From Aporhodopirellula rubra (GTDB lineage Bacteria; Planctomycetota; Planctomycetia; Pirellulales; Pirellulaceae): DNA of 64,000 bases. The stretch spans positions 186,001 to 250,000 of the forward strand of contig NZ_JACHXU010000005.1 in assembly GCF_014192335.1 (NCBI RefSeq), written 5' to 3'. The notes under the pieces were generated by a model that worked only from the letters and a program-made list of their open reading frames with translations, did no database searches and was not told where the DNA came from. The translations under genes and the position numbers were made by a program. Every line of letters begins with the position of its first letter. Within the stretch, counting starts at the first letter, position 1. Positions 9,312-18,012 of this stretch are shown here, piece after piece.

Positions 9312-11201
9312 ATGACTAAGATGCCATCCTCTACCGAGTACGTCGACGAACACCCCGACGTTGAAAATGATGCGGTGATCGGCTCCGCGCTACGCGGGTC
9401 ACTGACCCTCTTTGCCGTTTTGGGATTACCCGTAATTGCGATTGTTCTTTTTCTGAAATTGAACCAAGAAACGCAACAGTCCATTGAAACGGAAGTCACG
9501 TTACCAGAGGTCCGTGAAATCGGTGACGCAACGATGCCATCGCTCGTGATGACCGAAGTCAGTCAACAGAGCGGAATCGATTTTACACATCAATCGGGGC
9601 GTTACGGCGAACGATTGCTACCAGAGACGATGGGAAGCGGTGTTGCGGTACTCGATTACAACAACGATGGGAACCAAGACCTCCTGTTAGTCAACTCTTG
9701 CTATTGGCCGTGGGATGAACGCCACGCGACACCCTCGCCATGCCAACTGCTGGAAGGAGACGGTAATTTTCACTTCAACGACGTCTCTGAACAAACGGGG
9801 CTCGACGTCACTCTCTATGGAATGGGCGTCGCGGTAGGTGACTATGACAACGACGGTGACAGCGATGTCTTCCTCTCCGCCGTTGGCACGAACCGCATGT
9901 ACCGAAACGACAACGGCGTCTTCCGCGACGTGACCGTCGAGACGGGTGTCGGGGGCGCCGAGGACGCGTGGAGCACGAGTTGCGGATTCTTTGACTACAA
10001 CAACGACGGCCTTTTGGATCTCTTCGTCTGCAATTATGTGTCATGGAGCAAAGAGAACGATCTCAGTCAGGATTTCACTCTCGATGGCGAAACACGCGCG
10101 TATGGGCCTCCCCGCGCGTTCGCGGGTTCCTTTTCATATCTGTACAAGAACCGAGGAGACGGTTCGTTCGAGGACGTCTCCGCGTCGGCTGGCATCCAAA
10201 TGCGCAATGACGACACCAACGTTCCGCTCGGCAAAGCGATGGGGCTGGCACCGGTTGACGTCAATCGCGACGGCTGGATGGACATCCTGGTCGCAAACGA
10301 TACCGTCCGAAATTTCTTATTCGAAAACAACAAGGACGGAACGTTTTCCGAAATCGGACGGTTGTCGGGAATTGCATTCGACCGTAGCACCGGCAACGCA
10401 CGCGGCGCGATGGGAATCGACACAGCCGCCTTCCGTGACGACGGAACACTCGCAATCGGAATCGGCAACTTCGCCAACGAAGCGAGTGCTCTTTACATGG
10501 CCCGTCCCGAACGCAGCCAATTCATCGACGCGGCGATGTACACCGGATTTGGGCCTCCGACGCGAAAGGGGCTCACGTTCGGGCTGTTCTTTTTTGACGT
10601 CGATTTAGACGGCCGACTCGATGTGCTCGGTGCGAACGGACACCTCGAAGAGGAAATCGCAAAAACGCAAGCGACGCAGCGTTATGAACAGTCGCCGCAA
10701 CTGTTTTGGAACGCGGGCCGCGAAGCCAAAACGGAATTGGTCCTCGTGGAGGAATCCAACGTCGGCGAGGCGTTCTACCAACCCATCGTCGGCCGAGGTG
10801 CCGCCTTCGCCGACTTTGACAGTGATGGCGACGAAGATGTCGTCATTGCAACGAGCCATTCACGTCCGGCTGTCTTTCGTAACGACCAACAGACCCAACA
10901 TCACTTCCTTCGGGTCAAACTAGAGGGAACTCAATGCAACCGTGACGCGATCGGCGCAATCGCAGAATTGTCCCTCGAAAATCGCACCCTCACACGGACG
11001 GTCATGCCAACACGAAGTTACCTCAGTCAGTGCGAAAAAACACTAACGTTTGGGCTCGGTGCGTCGCCGGCCGTCGACTCAATCGTCGTCACCTGGCCTG
11101 GTGGCGTTTCCGAACGGTTCGATGTCAATGCCATCGATCAAACGATCACACTCATCCAAGGCACGGGAACGGACGCGACTGCCGACGACGTGGAGCCGTA
11201 G
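9312..11201 (+). CDS. CRTAC1-like FG-GAP/VCBS protein with ASPIC/UnbV domain
   Basis: The 629-residue protein has a membrane anchor near residues 28-48 and then several FG-GAP/VCBS repeats over about 110-516 with clear calcium-loop motifs (DYNNDGNQD, DYDNDGDSD, DYNNDGLLD, DVNRDGWMD, DFDSDGDED). A C-terminal ASPIC/UnbV domain follows (about 523-616, with VTWPGGVSE). This is the common bacterial CRTAC1-like architecture, expected to be an extracytoplasmic beta-propeller. It starts 56 bases after the cytochrome gene and is probably co-transcribed with it. The substrate or partner is unknown; a structural partner for the cytochrome is possible but is inference. Confidence 0.85.
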   Translation: MTKMPSSTEYVDEHPDVENDAVIGSALRGSLTLFAVLGLPVIAIVLFLKLNQETQQSIETEVTLPEVREIGDATMPSLVMTEVSQQSGIDFTHQSGRYGERLLPETMGSGVAVLDYNNDGNQDLLLVNSCYWPWDERHATPSPCQLLEGDGNFHFNDVSEQTGLDVTLYGMGVAVGDYDNDGDSDVFLSAVGTNRMYRNDNGVFRDVTVETGVGGAEDAWSTSCGFFDYNNDGLLDLFVCNYVSWSKENDLSQDFTLDGETRAYGPPRAFAGSFSYLYKNRGDGSFEDVSASAGIQMRNDDTNVPLGKAMGLAPVDVNRDGWMDILVANDTVRNFLFENNKDGTFSEIGRLSGIAFDRSTGNARGAMGIDTAAFRDDGTLAIGIGNFANEASALYMARPERSQFIDAAMYTGFGPPTRKGLTFGLFFFDVDLDGRLDVLGANGHLEEEIAKTQATQRYEQSPQLFWNAGREAKTELVLVEESNVGEAFYQPIVGRGAAFADFDSDGDEDVVIATSHSRPAVFRNDQQTQHHFLRVKLEGTQCNRDAIGAIAELSLENRTLTRTVMPTRSYLSQCEKTLTFGLGASPAVDSIVVTWPGGVSERFDVNAIDQTITLIQGTGTDATADDVEP

Positions 11202-11213
11202 TGCAAAATCGTC

Positions 11214-12179
11214 CTACAGGCGAGTCTTGTACTCTTTCGAATCGCGATCAAATTGAAACACCTGCTTCTGCTTGGGATCCGCGACGAACAAGGAATCTTC
11301 CGTAAGGGCGATTCCAACGGGTCCAACCAACGGTTCGCCTTCGTACCACTTTTCACTTTTCCCGTCGGCGGTGAATGTCCAAATGCATTTGCCGTATCCG
11401 TCCGTTACGTAACCGTGGTCTCCCGCCCAACAGATTCCGTTGGGGTATTGAAAAGGACGACCAGTAACAATTTCTTCGACTTCCTTCGTCTCGACGTTGA
11501 TACGAACGATCGCAACTGCATCAGGAGTCACCGCCCACAGATTGCCGTCGGCGTCGAAGGCTAACCCTCGCGCGTTCACCCGGGCGACCAACTCTGGTTT
11601 GCCCCCGTCGATCGGCAGGCGGAATGTTGCACGCTTTTCGGCATCGCCGACGTAGAGCATTTTGCCGGCGGCATCGATCGCGAGTGCCATCGGGATCCCG
11701 ATGTGACCATCGGTCAATCCGATCGGCTCAGAATTCACGCCATCGATTTTGTAGACTTCTCGTGTTGCCGAATCGCCCACCAAGACACCTCCACCTGGAT
11801 GCATCACGATGCACCGTGGCCGATTCATGGGCTTGCGAAGAAAACGACTGCCACGGCAAAACAGTTCGCGCGAACTGCCCGCCATCCACACTCCCGGCAA
11901 ATCGAGATCCACGCAGTAGATATCGTCGCCGTCGACCGCAACGGCCAACGGGTATGCGGGGTCCGTTTTCTCCTGTTCCTGCGGTGCCTCAGCCTCCGCT
12001 TTTTGAGCAGCACCGCTCTCTTCGGAAACGACCTTCTCCTGTGCGTTCAGGTTGGCCCCCGAAGAAATGAATGCTGTGATCCCAATCACGAAAAAGACTG
12101 CCATCGTGAAACGGTTCGCGATTGCCCGATCCAAGAACCCCAAGTCGCGGCACGTTGGAGTAGTAAAAAACTTCGTCAT
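11214..12179 (-). CDS. Secreted NHL/SMP-30-like beta-propeller protein
   Basis: The start at 12179 gives 321 residues with an N-terminal hydrophobic stretch (AVFFVIGITAFISSG, then AQ) that looks like a signal peptide. A Glu-rich linker follows, then propeller-type repeats such as GIPMALAIDAAGKMLYVGD, GLAFDADGNLWAV and PNGICWAGDHGYVTDGYG. These resemble SMP-30/gluconolactonase and NHL blades; catalytic metal ligands were not established. The frame extends to 12272, but the extra 31 residues are poor coding, and an inner ATG at 12104 sits closer to the signal-like segment. The gene converges on the CRTAC1-like gene with 12 bases between stops. Function is unknown beyond a periplasmic or surface propeller. 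Confidence 0.7.
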   Translation of the reverse strand: MTKFFTTPTCRDLGFLDRAIANRFTMAVFFVIGITAFISSGANLNAQEKVVSEESGAAQKAEAEAPQEQEKTDPAYPLAVAVDGDDIYCVDLDLPGVWMAGSSRELFCRGSRFLRKPMNRPRCIVMHPGGGVLVGDSATREVYKIDGVNSEPIGLTDGHIGIPMALAIDAAGKMLYVGDAEKRATFRLPIDGGKPELVARVNARGLAFDADGNLWAVTPDAVAIVRINVETKEVEEIVTGRPFQYPNGICWAGDHGYVTDGYGKCIWTFTADGKSEKWYEGEPLVGPVGIALTEDSLFVADPKQKQVFQFDRDSKEYKTRL

Positions 12180-12420
12180 TTCAGGAACTGCAGTAAAAAT
12201 ACAAAAGAAGATGCTTAGGAACGAGGTTGGTGCGACGTCACCGGCTCGAATCGATCCGGCCTTCGCGACCAACGGCTATAATAACCTCCCCGCGGTCGAC
12301 AGGGTGCTCCACAAGGCAACATCTGAAATTTACGCATCGATTGGTGCCACACATCAAGCCACGCAGCGCAAAGAACGCCTCCAAAACACGAAAGCTTTTG
12401 ACTCATCAAAGCACCATCAC

Positions 12421-13962
12421 CTAGACGGTCTTGTCGCTCGGCGCGGTATGTCGATAAAGATTCCGCTTGGCGGGGTCCATCAGCCCCACACGATTGTAAG
12501 GTTCGACGCGTTCGCGAATCCAAGCGATCGCAGTACAAATTTCGTCATCGGAGATCACACCATGATCGTGCCTGCGTCGCAGTTCTCGAACGCGAGCAGA
12601 CACCTGGCCGACACATTCGACGAGCTCGAGATTTCTAACGCTGAGGAAACCGTCACTCTCATCGCGCTCCGCCGTTGTCACGACAACGAAGTAGGTCATG
12701 GTTGCAGTGGCAAATAACGAAAAATCGAACATCGCCGAATAGCACATAGAAACGAGTTCGTCGATCCACAAAATTTCAGCATGTACCTGCGTCCCGTAAT
12801 CCAACAGACTTTCATGCGTGGGGAACTCAACGCGACCTTTGCACTGCGAGAACATCTCCGCAATCTGTTCAACCGCCGCCAGCGTATGGGCGATCCCCGT
12901 ACTGTGCAGCGGATCGACGAAACCGACCGCTGAAGGTAGAGCAAGCCACCCCTCGCCGGCCCCAGGCATTCGCAAGTGTTGAAGACGCTCCTTGGCAGCG
13001 AGACGGGAGGGCGTGACCAATTGCGCTTTCGCGAACTGAGTTTCTAACGAAGGATACTTTCGCAGGATCCGACGCCAATTCGATTCGGCATTTTCCTCGT
13101 TGATCGCAACTCCGTCCGCTTGCGTTTGATCGAAAACGACACCGCAGCTCGTCACCCCGTTGTCAAATTTGAGCTGCCATACCCAACCTTCCTCGATCAA
13201 ATGATGGACTGCCGCATAATGACACACGTAGGGATGCGCATGATGCTCACCTCCGCACCCAATATAAACGTCGTTCCAATCCTTTACGTCGCAAAAGTGG
13301 CCAAAAATCGCTCCCGTGTTGGTTTTCAATTCACCACTCATATCACGTTGATGGGCAACGTCGGCGAGCACTGCACCCGCACCGCTGGCATCAATAATGA
13401 ACGAACTGGTCAACTCCAATGGACCTCCAACATCATCATGACCAGCCCCTCCCTGACACGTGCCCCGCACTAACCAGCAATCATTCCCCTTCGTGATTTT
13501 TTCAATCGAAAAACCTTCAATCAGCTTTACGTCCGCGTTGGCTAACTGGCGAGCGATGTAATGATCAACCGTCGATCGCAACCAATGAGTATCCGAGATA
13601 GAGTCCGACGTACTCGCGGCCACCAACAGTTCTGAAGCATGGTTCCCGCAAGGCTCAAAAGCGGTTTCACGAGCGTGGTGGAAATAACTGAACCCGCGTT
13701 TCAAACCAACCGTCACCTCGGGCGCAAGGCTTTGTGCCGTTCCGTACGCACTCAGCGGAGCCAACCAATCCAATTCCAACCGAGCTGCAAGGCGTTTCAA
13801 AATCCGGTCGGCCAAAGGAGTCGACGATTCACCAATGGCGAATCGTGGGTGTGTCACCTTGTCGACCACGCAAACTCGATAGCCCAGTTTGCGGAGGGAA
13901 AGCGCCGTCAAACAACCACCGAAACCCGAGCCAATAATCAAAACGTCTGAATCAATCTTCAT
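12421..13962 (-). CDS. FAD-dependent oxidoreductase, flavin-halogenase-like
   Basis: The 513-residue flavoprotein has an N-terminal Rossmann motif (IIGSGFGG), the GESSTPLAD segment typical of flavin-dependent halogenases and relatives, and a LKRGFSYF segment near where those enzymes carry the catalytic lysine. The GWVWQLKF segment occupies the place of their WxWxIP motif, but the IP pair is absent. It may therefore be a halogenase or a related oxidase or reductase acting on a carrier-bound or peptide substrate. I place the start at the ATG at 13962, which shares its A with the stop of the radical SAM gene (TGATG); a TTG one codon earlier is less likely. It is the last gene of a three-gene unit. 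Confidence 0.75.
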   Translation of the reverse strand: MKIDSDVLIIGSGFGGCLTALSLRKLGYRVCVVDKVTHPRFAIGESSTPLADRILKRLAARLELDWLAPLSAYGTAQSLAPEVTVGLKRGFSYFHHARETAFEPCGNHASELLVAASTSDSISDTHWLRSTVDHYIARQLANADVKLIEGFSIEKITKGNDCWLVRGTCQGGAGHDDVGGPLELTSSFIIDASGAGAVLADVAHQRDMSGELKTNTGAIFGHFCDVKDWNDVYIGCGGEHHAHPYVCHYAAVHHLIEEGWVWQLKFDNGVTSCGVVFDQTQADGVAINEENAESNWRRILRKYPSLETQFAKAQLVTPSRLAAKERLQHLRMPGAGEGWLALPSAVGFVDPLHSTGIAHTLAAVEQIAEMFSQCKGRVEFPTHESLLDYGTQVHAEILWIDELVSMCYSAMFDFSLFATATMTYFVVVTTAERDESDGFLSVRNLELVECVGQVSARVRELRRRHDHGVISDDEICTAIAWIRERVEPYNRVGLMDPAKRNLYRHTAPSDKTV

Positions 13963-14936
13963 CAAACCGGCTCGACCTCACCGCAGTGACACTGCACTGG
14001 CGACGGCACCGTCTGTGTCAGATTCATCTGGCCAATTCGCTCAATTCGGGCCGCCATGCATTCATTGCAGGATGAAAACTTTTCTGCATCCCAGAGATCC
14101 GCAAAAACACGATATGTCTTTGGCCCTGCGAGTGACTGCTCAAGAACAGATTCCAGAGACCGCAATTGGGGAGGAGAATAATCGCCACGCTCAGCCAATA
14201 ACTCAATGGCTCCGTTTCCCGGCCGGGTCGGGATCACTGCAACGCACGAGACCCCGCATCCGACTGCGAATTCAACCGATTTCACTGCCCATTCGATACC
14301 TTCTCTCTCATTGAGATACGGAGGCTTTAGCAAAACGAAAGCGCGAACAGAAATATCGTTTACACAAAGAAACTCAGTCGCGTGTCGAAAACCGTCCAAC
14401 GTCATCTGCTTGTTGAGCAAAGGCAAAACTTCGGGGTGAACCGTTTCCAACCCCATCGCAATCTCCAACTTTCCATCGAGCCGATCTTTAAACTCAATGC
14501 ATTGCTGATTGCAGAGGCTCGGATGATTTTCGACGACGACCGTTTCGAAACGTCTGCAGAGCGTCGCAATTTCGATTCGATCTCGACGAGGAATCGCCTT
14601 AGCGTCAAAGAAATTACCACTGTTGTAGAGTTTCAGCCGTTTCGCATCGGGCATCCGCTCGAGCGCGTATCGCATCTGCTCGACGATATCACCATCCCGC
14701 ACCGGCACGTCGAGCGTATTCTTCCATAAGTCACACATCAGACAACGATAAGGGCACTCCCTGTTCGTCAGAAAGATGGTCGCGACATCAACCACGTTGC
14801 CGTATTCAGCCAACTCGGGCTCAACTAAAAACGCATAAGGCTTGGTCGGCGAGACGATATTTTTTTGCCCGCGAAGCCGAAGAATCTCTTCGGTCGTTAA
14901 TGTGGTTCGACCCATTTCGCGTGTGTTGAAAGCCAT
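13962..14936 (-). CDS. Radical SAM protein, resembling the RaSEA/Elp3-like group
   Basis: The 324-residue protein carries the radical SAM cluster motif CPYRCLMC (C61, C65, C68) that binds the [4Fe-4S] used to cleave S-adenosylmethionine. The segments KLYNSGNFFD, AMGLETVHPEV and LLKPPYLNEREGIEW resemble the TIGR01210 group (archaeosine-synthase radical SAM subunit and bacterial relatives). Two further cysteine clusters lie near the C-terminus (SCNECMA and CHCGE), possibly an auxiliary metal site. It lies 24 bases after the asparagine-synthetase-like gene and overlaps the flavoprotein gene by one base, so the three are probably one operon. The family is clear; the substrate is not, and tRNA modification or small-molecule biosynthesis are both open. 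Confidence 0.82.
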   Translation of the reverse strand: MAFNTREMGRTTLTTEEILRLRGQKNIVSPTKPYAFLVEPELAEYGNVVDVATIFLTNRECPYRCLMCDLWKNTLDVPVRDGDIVEQMRYALERMPDAKRLKLYNSGNFFDAKAIPRRDRIEIATLCRRFETVVVENHPSLCNQQCIEFKDRLDGKLEIAMGLETVHPEVLPLLNKQMTLDGFRHATEFLCVNDISVRAFVLLKPPYLNEREGIEWAVKSVEFAVGCGVSCVAVIPTRPGNGAIELLAERGDYSPPQLRSLESVLEQSLAGPKTYRVFADLWDAEKFSSCNECMAARIERIGQMNLTQTVPSPVQCHCGEVEPV

Positions 14937-14960
14937 CGATTGCCGAGCGTTTACAAACCG

Positions 14961-16304
14961 CTAGTTGCTGAAAACTTCCGCGAACGCCTGCCGATACGCC
15001 AACGGAGAATCAGGAAACACCGCTGCGAAATCGGACTCGGACGTTGCCCCGCGTTGGAAGCGATTTTTCTCGAACACGGGCATCATCATTCCGGTAATCG
15101 CATGAACACCGGCACGCGTCACATTGCCTTTGAGTGAATAAAGTTTTTCGTGATCCCAATCCGTCAACTCGATAAACGGAATTTTCTCCGCAACTTCAAT
15201 TACCTCGGATGTGGCGAATGGACTGAAACCTTCGAAGCCATACTTGGCTGCCGTGGCATAGGTGCGAACGTGGCCTCGGCTTTGTCCACCCGAATACGTC
15301 TGCGAATGTTTGATTTTATCCACGCCCCATCCTTCGTGATAGAAAAACGGGTTCCCTAAGACGCTTCGGATCGTCAGCTCGGGATTCTCTTCAATCGGGT
15401 AATCACGCAAATTTTCATCACCGCCATCACCATCGAGCAAGTACTTCCATTCCGGATATCGATGCCGAACTTCCTTCAATACCGCAATCGCCATTGTCGC
15501 CGCTTGAACATCGAGAGGCTTGTAGTCTTCGATCGTGCGGATCGCATCTTTGTAATCGAGACTCGATGCATCCACCTGAATCGGCTCCAACAAATAATCG
15601 ATGTCTAACGTTTTTAGAAACTCAGACGCCTGATCCAAATCACTTCCGTTCTCATTCACAGATAACGTAAACGCTTTAAGCCGCTGTGCGTTCTGACCTC
15701 GCTTCAGCAGCGAGTGATACGCGAGCGTCAATACCGCCCCGCTGTCGACACCGCCTGAAAATAGAACACCGATCGGTTCTTTCTCAGGAATCGAATCGAT
15801 CCACGAATCAATTTCGTTCGCCAGAGCGCCAATATACGCTTTACCGATCGCGTCGATATCCGCGGGTAACTCGTTGGCGTGCTGCGTCAAAAAACGCGTG
15901 TAGACAGGATTCGGATCAGGACACCCCACGAGCGACAGTTCGGTCACATAGTGGGCCGGAACCATTCGAGTGTACGACGGATGAAACTGATCGGCGATTC
16001 CTTCCTTCTCCAAATGATCGCGGATCTCATCCATTCGTTCGGCAATAATCAAGACAGGGCCGGCCGCCTGCTTGGCGAGGAAGTAACGCATCGGTCGGCC
16101 AATCGAACGAGCCAAACGCACGATCTTTCCGTTTTTGTGCACTAACGCGAACTGCCCATCGATCTCGCGCACCTTCTCAGGCTCACCTGTCCCGACCCGT
16201 TCGATCGCCTCATCAATTGCCATGTTGAACAGAACATTCGAATCGGGGTCCAACAAATTAACCAGGCGTTCAACGGTCGCGAACTTTTGATTTGACATCG
16301 ACAT
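14961..16304 (-). CDS. Asparagine-synthetase-like PP-loop enzyme without the glutaminase cysteine
   Basis: The 447-residue protein has a degenerate N-terminal GATase-II-like domain (REIDGQFALVHKNGK, then GRPMRYF) followed by the AsnB-type synthetase domain. The ATP-pyrophosphatase P-loop SGGVDS is at residues 183-188, with DGDGGDENL further on. True class B asparagine synthetases start Met-Cys with the catalytic cysteine at position 2; this one starts MSMSNQ, so glutamine hydrolysis is not expected. It may form an amide or lactam from another amine or from ammonia, as do beta-lactam and carbapenam synthetases of the same superfamily. It is the first gene of the minus-strand unit with the radical SAM and flavoprotein genes. 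The product is unknown. Confidence 0.8.
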   Translation of the reverse strand: MSMSNQKFATVERLVNLLDPDSNVLFNMAIDEAIERVGTGEPEKVREIDGQFALVHKNGKIVRLARSIGRPMRYFLAKQAAGPVLIIAERMDEIRDHLEKEGIADQFHPSYTRMVPAHYVTELSLVGCPDPNPVYTRFLTQHANELPADIDAIGKAYIGALANEIDSWIDSIPEKEPIGVLFSGGVDSGAVLTLAYHSLLKRGQNAQRLKAFTLSVNENGSDLDQASEFLKTLDIDYLLEPIQVDASSLDYKDAIRTIEDYKPLDVQAATMAIAVLKEVRHRYPEWKYLLDGDGGDENLRDYPIEENPELTIRSVLGNPFFYHEGWGVDKIKHSQTYSGGQSRGHVRTYATAAKYGFEGFSPFATSEVIEVAEKIPFIELTDWDHEKLYSLKGNVTRAGVHAITGMMMPVFEKNRFQRGATSESDFAAVFPDSPLAYRQAFAEVFSN

Positions 16305-16576
16305 TCTCTAGGTGACGGACTTCTAAAACTCACAACGAAATAGGGGGCGATGCAATCGCGTGCGTACTCCCCGTCGAGCGAAAACTCATTCTCTCATGAT
16401 GCCGCCCAACTCGCAACGTACGGACGCATGCTGATTCATGCGATTCCGCCGCAGCCCCCGCCTTCACGAGATCCGTCTCGACCGTGCTCGATGATGACCA
16501 TGCTATGATAATGTGACTTGTTTCGTCGCTTTCCCTTCGTCACACCCACCTTCCTCCATTGCTGCACTGCATTACG

Positions 16577-17944
16577 ATGATTCGCTACCTTTTGCCGTTC
16601 TTGGTGATTGCACCTGCGTTTGTCTACGCGGAGCCTCCCTTTCGCATCGAAATTGTTGACGCAGAGAACGGTTGGCCAGTCCCCCTCGTTCAACTCGAAA
16701 CGAACCATCACGTTCGGTTTGTCTCAGACAATGCAGGCGTCATCGCATTCGATCTCCCTGAGTTGATGAACACAGAAACGTGGTTCTCAATCAGTGGCCA
16801 TGGTTACGGTGTCAAGCCCGATGGATTCGGCTACATGGGGGTCCGATTAACGCCTCAACCTGGAAAAAGCCACGTCATCGAAGTCAAACGCCAATTGCCC
16901 GCACAACGCCTGGGCCGCGTGACGGGCACCGGGCTCTTTGCCGAATCTCAAAAATGTGGCGAGCATCTCGACTGGACCGATCAAAACATACTCGGCTGCG
17001 ACAGCGTTCAGAACGCAACATGGGGCGACCGAAAATTCTGGCTTTGGGGAGACACGACGCTCGCCGGATACCCGCTGGGCCGATACCACACGACCGGAGC
17101 GACCACGTCACCTCGCCCCTTCTTGAAACTCGTGCCACCGATCGAGCTTCGTTACAACTACTTCACCGATCCCCAGAACATCCCACGCAACATCGCCCAA
17201 ATGCCTGGCCAGGGCCCCACTTGGCTTTTCGGACTGGTCAACCTTACCGATCGACACGGACGCGAGCGTCTCGGTGCGACTTATTCAAAGATCGAGGGAA
17301 TGTTAACGGAGTACGAGAAAGGGCTCTGTTCTTGGAATCAAGAGCTCCAACAATTTGAACATTTCAAGACGATTTGGACGAAAGACGCCGAGCATCCGCT
17401 GGCCCCGCTGATGCCTCATGGACACGCGATCCACTACACCGATCCAGACCATCAGAATTGGATCCTATTTGGTGCCCCTTTTCCGAGACTGCGGTGCCGA
17501 GCGACGTTTGAAGATTGGGCATCACCGGGGAAATGGGAAACCATCGACGCGAACAATGCCGTTGAAGTGCACGGTTCCAAGCAAACCATTACCCCGCATC
17601 GAGGCACCATTGCGTGGAACGAATACCGTAATAAATGGATTACCATCTTCACGCAGAAAGGCGGCAGACCATCTGAACTCGGTGAAATTTGGTATGCCGA
17701 GGCAGAGTCTCCGTTTGGCCCCTGGCGAAACGCGATCCCGATCGTCACACACGACAATTACACTTTCTACAATCCGCAAATTCACAGCGACATGGTCACC
17801 AAGGGGTCACCAGTACTACTTTTCGAAGGTACGTTTACCGCAACGTTCGCGAAAAACGCGACAAAGACACCTCGCTACGACTACAACCAAATCCTTTACC
17901 GACTGGACCTCGACAAACCGCCGTTTTCAAAAACGGATCTTTGA
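16577..17944 (+). CDS. Secreted DUF4185-like protein, glycosidase-type beta-propeller
   Basis: The ATG at 16577 is followed by a clear signal peptide (IRYLLPFLVIAPAFVYA). The frame opens six codons earlier at a TTG, which I reject. The mature protein has an N-terminal beta region of about 90 residues (a carboxypeptidase-regulatory-like fold is possible) and then a DUF4185-like domain with the motifs FWLWGDTTLAGYP, YHTTGATTS, TYSKIEG and GTIAWNEYRNKWI. Such domains resemble the five-bladed propeller of glycoside hydrolase clans, but enzymatic activity is unproven. It is monocistronic, divergent from the biosynthetic unit, and converges on the BSP peptidase gene. Length is 455 residues. Confidence 0.65.
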   Translation: MIRYLLPFLVIAPAFVYAEPPFRIEIVDAENGWPVPLVQLETNHHVRFVSDNAGVIAFDLPELMNTETWFSISGHGYGVKPDGFGYMGVRLTPQPGKSHVIEVKRQLPAQRLGRVTGTGLFAESQKCGEHLDWTDQNILGCDSVQNATWGDRKFWLWGDTTLAGYPLGRYHTTGATTSPRPFLKLVPPIELRYNYFTDPQNIPRNIAQMPGQGPTWLFGLVNLTDRHGRERLGATYSKIEGMLTEYEKGLCSWNQELQQFEHFKTIWTKDAEHPLAPLMPHGHAIHYTDPDHQNWILFGAPFPRLRCRATFEDWASPGKWETIDANNAVEVHGSKQTITPHRGTIAWNEYRNKWITIFTQKGGRPSELGEIWYAEAESPFGPWRNAIPIVTHDNYTFYNPQIHSDMVTKGSPVLLFEGTFTATFAKNATKTPRYDYNQILYRLDLDKPPFSKTDL

Positions 17945-18012
17945 ATCTCAGTGACGAATTGACGCTGGTCTTCGGGTGCACACCGTACTGGACGTTACTT
18001 TTGACATCACGT

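Noticed and set aside
12421-13962. Firm call as tryptophan halogenase
   Set aside because: The WxWxIP motif is incomplete and no tryptophan-specific residues were verified. It is kept as halogenase-like only.
14961-16304. Standard asparagine synthetase B
   Set aside because: The N-terminal catalytic cysteine is missing and the N-terminal domain is degenerate, so glutamine-dependent asparagine synthesis is not supported.
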